Assembly: GCA_028751875.1 (NCBI GenBank)
Contig: CM054140.1
Span: 32,034,893 to 32,098,892 of the forward strand
Direction of reading: 5' to 3'
Length of the DNA stretch: 64,000 nucleotides
Origin: Rapana venosa
Lineage: Eukaryota > Mollusca > Gastropoda > Neogastropoda > Muricidae
Below are positions 40,101-51,300 of this stretch, one piece after another (the first letter of the stretch is position 1; each line of letters begins with the position of its first letter). Under the pieces are notes generated by a model. The model saw only the letters and a list, made by a program, of their open reading frames with translations. It did no database searches and had not been told where the DNA came from. The translations under genes were made by a program, and so were the position numbers.

Positions 40101-43065
40101 GCTTGTGTGTGTCAAACGACCTTCACCCCTTTCTGCAGGCCTACAACGGCCTTAACATTCATTGGCTGACCTTTGAAAGCGAAAGTAAGCTTTCAACTAT
40201 GACCACCCACGTCATCCCGGAATATTCCGGGATCCGCCACACAGCCTAGACCCGCCTTTCCCGGAATATTCCGGGAACCGCGCCACTAGGGTTAACCTTT
40301 TTTTTTGGGGGGGGGAAGGGTTTGGGGTGGGGGAGTTACACTTGTACTCATTTTCATCTGCTAAAAAACCAAAACTTTTAACTAACAACACTCTATTGTA
40401 TTTTCTGCTGCGCAGTGTGCAACTGCAACCCTGCAGGGTCCAAAGAGATCCCCGGCTACCCCCTGGGTGGCTGCGGCATCGTCACAGTGGGTCTGCTGTG
40501 CGAGTGCAAGGAGAAGGTGCAGGGTCGAATCTGTGACCAGTGCAAGCCCGGGTACTGGAACCTGGACCGCAACAACCCGCAGGGGTGTCAGGGTGGGTGT
40601 GTGGGTGTGTGTGTGTGTGTTTTGTGGGGGGGGGTGTGTGTGTGTGTGGGGGGGGTGTTCTGGGTGTGGGTGTGTGTGTGGGGGTGTGTTGTGTGTGTGT
40701 GTGTGTTTCTGGGGGTGTGTGGGGGTGTGTTCTGGGTGTGTGGGGGTGTGTGTGTATGGGGGGAGGGGGTGGCGGTAGGGTAAAAGGGGAAGGAAGATGT
40801 GATGGGGAGGAGGGAGTGGGGGAGGGTGTGTGAATGGATTGGTGGGTGGGGTTAGAAGGGATGGAGAAGTGGGAGTATGTGGGAGGGGGGGTGATAGGGG
40901 ATGAGAATATGTGGATATGGATGGGGGAAGGGGGGGGGGGGTAGGAAGGAGTGAATAAGGAGCGCATGAGTATACGTGCCTGTGTGTGGGGGTTGGGATG
41001 GGGGGTGGGGGGGGGTGTACCTTGTTCATGTGTGGACTGATGGGAAAGGGGTGTTATGTGTGTATGTTTTTGGTAGGGGTGGAGAGGAAGGGGTAGGGAA
41101 AGAACTGTGTGGGATTTGTGTGCATGTGCGCGTGGAAATGTGTGAGTATGTGTTAGTGTTTGGCACAATGTGTTTCCTTCATCATTTTGTGTGTAGTGGA
41201 GAAGAGATGCTGACAGTGCATGAGAGTGGTAAGGGTAAATATTTAGTTGTTTGTAAAAGTGGATCATTTATTCATTGGCTGGTTTCATATTCTGTGGGCA
41301 GACTGCACGTGTTACCAGCCAGGCACGCTGACAGGCAGCAAGGTGTGCGACACCCAGTCTGGACAGTGCATGTGCAAACCGGACGTTGGCGGCCGCGATT
41401 GCGACGTCTGTCGTGACGGGTACTACGATCTGCAGGAGAACAATCCTTTTGGCTGCACCAGTAAGTGTTGGTGGAGTGCATGTATGCTGATGTGTGTGGT
41501 GGGGGGTGTTTGTGTGTGTATTTATGTATGTGATTCAGATTCAGAATGTTTTATTGCCATTTAAGTCAAGTAGACTTATTTGACACAACAACAAAACAAG
41601 CAAACATCAGTTATAATCATCTCTTTGGCTCAAAATGATGTACACTAAAGTATGGTGCATTTTACTTCTCATTTTCTCTTTTCTTAAAACATTCATACAC
41701 ATATGTGTATGTGTGTAGGTAGTTGGGTATTGGGCGGGTATGTGCATATATGTATTTGCCTGCTTTGTGTATGTGTGTGTGTGTGTCTGTGTGGGTGTAT
41801 TTGTGAGCTCTGTGGGTATGGGTACATACATGTGTGTGTTTACAGCAAGTGTATTTTTTGACTTGTTGGGGGACTGGAGTGAGAAGCAGTGTGAAGTCTT
41901 GGGGAAATATCCCCTCACATGGATGTCTGAATGATGATTTGAACCCACACCCTCTGTTACATCTTTGGTCCAGGCCAAAAGCTGTGTCAGTTATCGATGT
42001 CAGCAAAGTGACAAGGCCTACATTAATGTGTTGTCATGCTTTGAGATGTTATGAGGAGGAGATTGTCTTCAGCTGTGATAAGCTGTTAGTATAACAACCT
42101 GTATTCTTCTTTAACCCTCTTGATGTTGGATTCTACAGAGCTAAACTGCCTGTAGATTTTGAATTCTTTGAAGGTTTTCTACTTCCATCTGACTTACTGT
42201 ACTCCTAAGACAATTGTGTGTGTGCATGACAAGTTATCAAGCTGAAATTTTGTCACAAGCTAGGTATGTCTTTGTACTTGCATTTAGGCGCAAGTTTATG
42301 TGTCTGGTTACCAGATGTCTTGTCATTGTCACCTTATTTGTCACCAATCACAGGTAAAAATATGGTATATATGATAAAACAGCAAATCCTGCATGGATTT
42401 GACAATAGTTCAAGCATGTTAGTGTCGAATAAGGAAGTGATACCCAGCTAATGTGTTTACCAATGGTTATGTGCAATAGTACTTCAGGGATGTGTCGCAC
42501 AATGTCCCCATAGCACCTGTTGTTTTATGGTAAGTCTCGAGGAGACAGAAGGTTTGTTTAACTATTCTTTCTTTTGAAAACAAGTAATATTCAATCAACA
42601 TGTGGCATTTATACTGCAGTTCATATCTGTGTGTGCTACCACATGTTTGATAAGTGTACAGAAGTGTATTATTGTACATGACTGTCACACTGTCACCAGT
42701 GTCACAGCACAGGTGTGACAAATTCGAAACAACACAGAACTTCTGTAACCCTACAAAATTTTAATGTTGGTAGTCTCTAAAGTAGTCGTAGTGGTGGCAC
42801 AGGGTCACATCACATCACAAATTATGGATGTGTGTGTGGGGGGGGGGGGGGGGGGGGGTGTACCCATTGCTCTCACCTGTCGAACCTTGGCAGACCAGAG
42901 ACCTATTTTATTTTCCTTCTTGCTATTTTCACTATCGGCATATCTGTTCGTTTCTGCCATTGCAGTTTCAAAGCAAAAGTGTGGTAATAATGAGAAAATA
43001 GTCAAAAGGCATCGTTTTCAGGCATCTATGCCGTGGACCAGCCATGAGGTCAAATTTCTCCACAG

Positions 43066-43151
<86 letters not shown>

Positions 43152-46100
43152 CACAGGTCAGGAATGTGCCCTGTAGCACATTATTTTCAGGCTCACTCTT
43201 CTCCCTAACTGCAGCATTTCCTTCCTCCTCTTCCTCGTAAGCGTTTAATATCGGACTCACTTAACAATTCTCTTTCAAATGTTTCTACTTCCAAGACAAT
43301 AACATTCAATTTATTGACTCGCTAATCAGATGAATCATCTGCTACTAAAGAAAACGCCATTTTTTTCCGCCATGCTGCACCATTGAAAAGCGTTCCGGTC
43401 GCTGACTGTTATTTCTCCCTTCCCTCCCCACTACACGCATGTTAGTGGTCTAAATTATCACTGGCACCGTCTGACACCCTCCCTGCATCGCCCCACCAAT
43501 TTTTAGACGCACAGTGTGAAAACCACGAGATCTGTGTGTGATGGAAAAGTACTGCCCACGTGGGCAGCACCAACTGTCGGCTGCGGTCGTATTGGAATCT
43601 AGCGGCAGCTGCCGTTACTGTCGGCTGCGACCGGATCGGGGACAAGAGGGTTAAAGGAGAAAACAATCCTCTGAAATCGGAGTATGGCTGCTTTCTATAG
43701 CAAAGTACTTGAAGTCAGGCGTACAAACAAACTTCCCATCCAATGTGAATTTACTCTATCACAGTGATTCTTATGTGTGATGCATGAGACGGAGTGCATA
43801 TTCTGGAAGACACCCAGGGTGTTCAGCTGGAAAACGCCCAACAAACACGCATGAGGCTGTTCCACTCTCCACCCCCCCACCCCCCTCTGTTATAAGTTAT
43901 GAAAAAAAAAGTGCATCCTGCTTGGTTGCAGACTGCATGTGCAACAAGGGGGGATCCCAGTCCCCTGTCTGCAACAAGAACACGGGCCAGTGTCAGTGTC
44001 GTCCACGTGTGACAGGGAAAAAATGCAACGGGTGAGTTTTTTTGGGGGGGTAGGGGGTAATGTTAGTAGTTGCAAGTTTGAATATTGTGGCAAGTAGATG
44101 TTGAATTTAAGTGATGTTGCAGGAGATGCTTCGTAGTTCAGAAATGAAGTCACGAGTGAAATATTGTGGTATGGATGGATGGATTTTTAGAGCATTATCC
44201 ATCTCTTGAAATATATTTTATCTTATTATGATCATTTACAGACTTGAACAGTATGTGTGTGTGTATGCGGGTGCATGCTTGTGTACATGTATATGCATGT
44301 GTGTGTGATGTGTTTTGTGTTTTGAACCTATGTATGCGCTTGCTTTTAAACAAAAGGTTTTAAATCTGTGATATGCTTTGGTCACAGGCCCATCAAATCT
44401 CACTTTTACCCCAACCTGCACCAGCTGAAATTTGAGATAGAGGATGGTGTGACACCAGAGGGGTACAGAGTGCGGTACGGTTATGACAACTATGTCTTCC
44501 CCGACTACTCCTGGAGAGGCTATGCCATCCTTACAGATGTGCAGGTGAGGCAACACTGCAACAACAGAGGACAACATTTACAAAACGGCATACACATGGG
44601 TACTGGATGTAAAAAAAGCACATAAGTGCTTATTCCATTATCCTCGATATAAAAGAGAAAAAGAAAAAAGAAAACAACAAAAAAACCACCCAAAAAACCA
44701 CAATTTCCTACCCACCCACCTTTCTCCCTCCTGTATAAAGAAAGAAAGAAACCCATGAAACAAACAAACCACAAAAAACCCCACTTCAAGAACACCAGCA
44801 ATGTTATCAATAGTGTTAAATGCATTTTTGAGGAATCTTTGAATTGATGAAATAATTATATCACACCATTTCTTATGTGCGGAAACCTGTTTTATGGAAA
44901 GAAGGAAGTTTTGAAAAGAAAGAAAATGTTTGGCATAAAAAAAGATTCTTAACCCTAGTAGCGCGGTTCCCGGAATATTCCGGTAAAGGCGGGTCTAGGC
45001 TGTGTGGCGGATCCCGGAATATTCCGGGATGACGTGGGTGGTCATAGTTGAAAGCTTACTTTCGCTTTCAAAGGTCAGCCAATGAATGTTAAGGCCGTTG
45101 TAGGCCCGCAGAAAGGGGTGAAGGTCGTTTGACACACACAAGCAACGAAGAATCTGATTGGTTAAGAGTGTATTTTTATTTTTTTCGGACCAGCGGAGAT
45201 CGTCTTCAACAAAAATGGCGGCCAGTGTTTGCACTAGAATTTCTTCAAGCGTTTTTCGAGCTTTTTTACTATATTGATAGCGAGGAGGAGTTTTAGAGGC
45301 TGGATTTGGTTGAAATAAACAATGAGAGAGATGATGAGGTAAGGATTGTGGAATATTTTTGAAAAACTTGGTAAAAATCGATCGCGATCGGACTGAATCG
45401 AGCGGTGCTAGTTTTTGCTGGATGGACTTCTTCGCTACTCGGCGATTTCGACGTCACAGATTGTTTTACTTTATTTTGACGCAACGAGGCTTCGAAATAA
45501 CTGTTGTTGAGTCAAATCGCTATGCTGCTGAATACTTTGCATCACATGAAATCAAGCGATCTTTGTATTTTCGTCATAGAAAGCCACCACTTCGCACATT
45601 CCGCCATGACGGTCATGATGGCGTGGATCCTTTCGCTGAACTTTTCCGAGTATTTGGTGACCGTTAAAGCGATACAAACTCCTTATTTTTTGAAAACTAA
45701 TGTCAAGAAATAGTGTTTACCTAATCATGACATTTATGCACCGCAAGAACTTTGCTTATCGTGTTAAAATCGATCTGGGGCCCTGACGATGGAACAGTGA
45801 TCAGTAGTGCGCACACGATTTTTTTTTTTTGATTTTTTTTTACATAATCATAATCACTACACATTATTATAAAAATACACTCATTTAAAAGCATATTATC
45901 TGTTCTTTCCAGTGATATATAGCTTAACACATTTAATTCAGTTTTATATATCAATATCAAGGGTTGTTTGAGCCCACCCTTCTCCAAAACAATGCTAGCC
46001 AATGTTAATTCAGCCAATAGAAGTGAGGCTTGTTGCTGCATATTCAGCGCTACTAGGGTTAAGAACTTCTTTTTGGAGAAAAATGTTTAGAGTTTTAATT

Positions 46101-48283
46101 TCAATTAACTCAGTAATGAAAGAGACATAATATTTTGCTGTAGAGTCTGATAAAGTTACAAATTAAAAAACAACAAAAACTGTGCAGAAGCATTGTTCAG
46201 AGTTGAAGGAAGTTCAATGACCAAGAATAATTTCATAATATTGAACACACATGTTTTATAACTGCTCAGTCTACAGTACACTAGCATGGTGACTGAGCAG
46301 TAAGAATGACGATGATGATGATGACACCATCCGTAGTGTTTTGAAGGAGACCACAAGGTCTGGCAGCATCTCACCACATCTCATCCCCTCCTTCCTTGCA
46401 GCCGGAAGTGCTCCTTGAAGTGGACATCCGCATCCCCAGCCTGTACCGCATCATCTACCGCTACGTTAACCGCAACGAAAACCCGGTGAGAGGGGACATA
46501 ACCCTGACTCCCGACTCCCCCACGGACAACGTGCAGATGGGGGAGATCGTCCTCCTGCAGACTCTGGATCCCAAGTTTGCCACGGTGACGTCTGGAGCGG
46601 TGTCAGCCTTTGTGCTGAACCCTGGTCGCTGGACCATCTCCACCAAAGTGCCCAACATCGCCTTCCTGGTCAGTGGTTCTGTGGCAGTGGTCTGGCATGG
46701 TTGTGAAGTCTGGTCATGTTTGTATGGATGACTTTATTGTCAGAATGTAAACTTTATGAGACAACCAACGTGTATGTGACAGGAAGTCATGGTTGTTTGC
46801 ATTTAATTGATGATCTTATTGTCAGAATAATGAAACAAAGGAGTTGGATGTGAACTGTATCAGAGAATTGGTATGTGAAAGGAATTTACAGCTGTTTGTG
46901 ATTGATGATCTTAGTTTTCATTTCTTGTTCATGGAAGGATATTGACAGCTTTGTTGAAAAATAGGAAGAGTGTGTCGAATATGAATGTGAATATGTATAT
47001 TTGTCCTCAGACAGCTAGAAATTTCTCAAGTAGATGAGCAGTATGAACGTGTTGTCATTCAGAAATACTTGGTCCTAAAAGGAAGCGCTGCTCTGTCTTC
47101 TTGAATAAGAGGAGGTGACTTCACAGTGATGATAATCGTTAGCATGTTCTGGTTGAAATTTTTTTTCTGTGTTGTAGCTTTTGAAAAGTTTTTCCCTCTA
47201 AAGTGAAGAAAAGGTAATAGGCTTTATAACTCGGTTTTGCAGTTGTAACTGAGGTTAAGATGATGGAAAAGTGTTGATTCAGCTATATTTTGAATGTGTA
47301 ATGTATTTTGCTTTTGTTGAGGTTTGTGGAATGTACACAGTACTTGCAGATTGTATAACATTTAGAAAGCAAAAGTAGTCGCCTTGTAGGCTTTTCAAAC
47401 ATTTTTTTATGGTATAGTTTGGATTGAGAAATAGCATTTGTCTGTCACGCCTGCCTGTCTGCGCGTGTGTCTTCTTTCATGTAGGACTACTTTGTGTTGA
47501 TCCCTCAAGATTTGTGTTATGTGTGTGTGTGTCTTTGTGTAGGACTACTTTGTGCTGATTCCTCAAGATTTGTATCATTCCTGTTTGTGTTTCTATCTTT
47601 GTGTAGGACTACTTTGTGCTGATTCCTCAAGATGTGCGTCACGCATGTTTGTGTTTATCTATCTTTGTGTAGGACTACTTTGTGTTGATCCCTCAAGATT
47701 TCTACGAGGCCACAGTTCTGCAGCAACATGTGACCACACCCTGCTCCGTGCCCAGTGATGACGGGCCGTAAGTGTTCTGCTCTGTCCTCTCTTCTCCCTG
47801 CTTTGTCTGTGACTGACCTTCCTGAAGACTGAGTACAGGAAGCAGTTTGTCTATGACTGACCTTCTTGAAGACTTGAGTACTGCTGCCTGTATAGCAGTT
47901 TGATTATGACTAACCTTGAAGATTGAGTGCTGCTGCCTTTATGGCAGAATAATGCAGTAGAAGCAAATTCCACCCATTGAAGTCAGTTATGTAAGTTTGT
48001 TTTGACTATGTTTTTTTAAAGTCAGATACATGGTTGGAAAGCTTTTGTATGTGGGAGAAATAGTGTTGACAAGTGGCTGGGGTTTAGTGAAGTATAAACA
48101 TACTTTTTCATGCAAATCTTTCAGGATGTCTGTTGAAAAGAGTATGAATAGTTTGTTTCATAGTTTATGTGCTGAATATATTTTTGTGTGCTGAATATAA
48201 TATTCGGAAATATCAGCTAAGTAAAAAGTGTGATATTTGATTGGAGGGAGGAAGTGAGTGAGTGAGTGATTGATCAAGTGAGT

Positions 48284-48354
<71 letters not shown>

Positions 48355-51300
48355 AAAATTAGGGGTTTGTGAGAGCGGCCTGATAGCATTCCATGAATTT
48401 TTATATTGGTGGTTTTCCTTTTTTCTGCATGCTTTCTAAATGGATCCAACAGAGCTGTGAGTACTTTTGAACCTTTTTACATTTTCCCTTCATAACACTT
48501 TTGTGTATCTAGTACAATAGCCCTACGCTTTTCCTCTGCAGAATTGTTGACGAACTACAAAAAGGATATTAACACACACACACACACACACACACTTACA
48601 CTGCTATGTGTGCATCAGATGCCTGCACTACCAGTACCCTGACCTGATCGGCTACCCCTTCGTGCCGGGCATTGACGCCTATGTGCTGAAGAACGGGGAA
48701 AGGATGTCGGTGGAGTTGTTCCCCAACCTCAACGTCTCCTCTGAGCTGGGCACCCGGGGTCTGGCCCACCTCAACCCCAACCAGGTAACGCTGAAGGGGA
48801 AAAGATGACAGGTGTGTGGTGGTGGTGGTGGTTGGTGGTGGGCGGGTGGATTGGTTTGGTGGGTTGGTTGGTTGGGTTGGTTTTTTTATGGGAAGGTTTG
48901 GGTGTACATGGTGGTGGTGGTGGTTGGGGAAGGAGTGAGAGAGATTTTGAAGAAAGTTTTTTGTTTCTTTTATGAGAAGCGTGAAGAACAACTGTGAAAG
49001 TCGAGGGAGAGAGTGTTCAGCCTTAGTGATGTAGAGTTATGAGTGTGTTGTGGAGGTAGTATTTCCTGCGTAATCATATTGGGAGGGAAGGGGATTGCGG
49101 TTGGAGGGGTAGGGGAAGGCAGAGAGAAGGTGAGTGGGAGTGAGATTTTAGAAGTAGCGAAGTGAGGAATCCTTAGTGTCTTGACTGCATTTACCTTAGC
49201 ATACATATATATATATATATTTCATTGTATGACTGGAACACATTTATCTTGACAAGGTTGTTGTAGAAGATAGTCTAATTGTTATCATGCACATGTGATC
49301 AAGTTTTTTTTTATTCCTTGCTAGAACAGCGAAGTTCACCAATAGCGAGATTTTTCTGACTTAAGATTAATATATTCAATTTCAACGACGTTTTCGTCGC
49401 AACAACAAAAACGGCAGAAACTATGACAAACGCTTAGTCCTCCAGAAAAGAGGAGAACGGCAAGGACAGAGCAGCGAGTGGTACGCAATATACATGTGTT
49501 GGGGGACTGTGACAGACCAGTTTCAAGATGGACCTGGTGGTTCCGGAGCCGGGGCTGTACGTGCTGATCGTGACGTACCACAACCCCACCAACCGCTCAC
49601 AGGAGCTGGAGGTGGACGTGGCCTCGCTGGCCGGCCGGGACCAGGCCAAGGCCATCCTGCACAGCTGCAAGTTCAGGTGATTTGGGGATAGGCTGGCTGA
49701 GGGGTGGACTTGTTGGTTTTGTTTGTTAGAGGAGGAGGTTGTTTGGTTCTTTGTGTTTGCTTTAGTGGTTTTTTTGTTGTTGTGAAAGTTCAGTGTGTAG
49801 GTATGTGTGTGAGTGTGTTTGTTTAAATTAAAATTTTTTTAAAATCTTATATATCGAGGATAATGAAATAAGCACTTATGTGCTTTTTTACATCCAATCC
49901 CGGTGTGTATGCGGTTTTGGAAATTTTGTCATCCATTCCCACCAGCCTACAATGGCCTACTCTTACGAAAAGCGGAACAGGATTTAACGTGTGCACAAGA
50001 TGTTCAGCGTGTGTTCGTACACAGGGCCTCGGTTTATAGTCTCATCCGAAGGATGTGTGTGTGTGCATGACCTTGGATACATGCATGTGTGTGTGCGTGT
50101 AGGTGTTTATAAGGAAAAAGAAAGATACAGATGACATTTTGATTTGAAAACAAAATCTTTAGAATCTTCTTTTGTTTAATTGATAAATACATGGACAAGC
50201 CTACTTCACGTTGTGTGCACATTCCAATACCACCCCCCTCCCAACCAGGATACACAAAACCTAAAGGAGTTTGTTGCCATATTATTCATCAGTTCTTCTA
50301 CCAGCAAGTGTAACATTTGTGATTGTGTTCAGAAGCAGCAAGTGCCAAGCTGTTGTGTTTTCGTACAATGATCAGTAGGTAAAGTAGTCCAGAAAGACAG
50401 CTGTGACTGTTGCAGCACCCTGTGCCGACAAGTGTTCACCAGCATGGATGGCCTGGTGGGGGTGTACAACATCTCCACTGGCTACGTCTCCCTTACCTTC
50501 ACCGGTCCTCCTGATGTCAACATTGGCATTGTGAGTTCATCATGTGGTTGTCTTTTTGTTTCTGTTTTTGCTATAACATTGTCCTGTGTCTGTATGAGCA
50601 CTGACATTGTGAGCTCACCATTGGCTCAAGCATTATCCTTTTGGTGTGTGGTCATGATGCTCATTGCGTATGGGTGACATCAGATTGTTAAGAATCATGT
50701 TATGATAGTCGCCTCAGCCCTCTACCTTTGATTCAGTGTTTTCAAATTTTAGTTGATTGTTCGTTTCTTTAAGAGCGAATGAAACTTCATGCAAGGGGCA
50801 TAGATTTGTGTGAAAAGTAGTTATTGCGTTTGATTAAAAAAAAAAAAAGATGGATTTGAACGCTGTATCAGCTAAAATCATGAACTAGGTTCATGTACTG
50901 TTCGTGCTGTGGTTGAGAGTGGACTGATGACAAGCCAGCAGAGCTTATTTTTTCTGGAAGCTGTTGTCATTGGATAGTTGTAAGGGTGATGGGGTTTTTT
51001 TCTTTCTTTTCCAGGATTCTGTAACTGCTGTTCCTCTGAAGGAGTGGACCACGGAGTTTATCCGTCCCAGGATTATCTGTATCCGCATCAATGGAATGTG
51101 AGTGGATGAAGCGTTGGAAGTGCTTTGTAAGATGTATGGTCCTGTTGCTGGATAAGAATGTGTGTGTGGTGTGTGTGCGTGCTCGCATAAGTGAGTGAGA
51201 GAGAGAGAAAATGTGTGTGTGTGTGCATGTATGTGTTTAATTGCGCTGGGAATGCTCTTTTTAAACCGTGTATAGTTTGCAAATACTTGCAGGGAAAAAA

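Larger units (their letters stand above)
42115..43650. mobile_element. Non-autonomous piggyBac-like element, family B
   Basis: 1,536 bp with short inverted termini CCCTCTTG at both ends, flanked by TTAA (42111-42114 and 43651-43654). Read on the - strand it contains [17 protein letters not shown] (about 42905-42960), the TNRYA motif of piggyBac transposases. An acidic stretch (YEEEEEGN) also lies on the - strand, upstream in the transposase direction. A G run and a (GT)n array (43068-43152) have expanded inside it. Its termini differ from family A, so it is a separate lineage. Confidence 0.75.

Noticed and set aside
40382..41267. Pro/His/Thr-rich frames on the - strand
   Set aside because: They are the reverse of exon 13 and of the G/T-rich tract of intron 13.
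49521..49527. Acceptor CAG seven bases upstream of exon 20
   Set aside because: Using it would put the exon out of frame with exon 19, whereas AAG at 49525-49527 gives an uninterrupted laminin reading.
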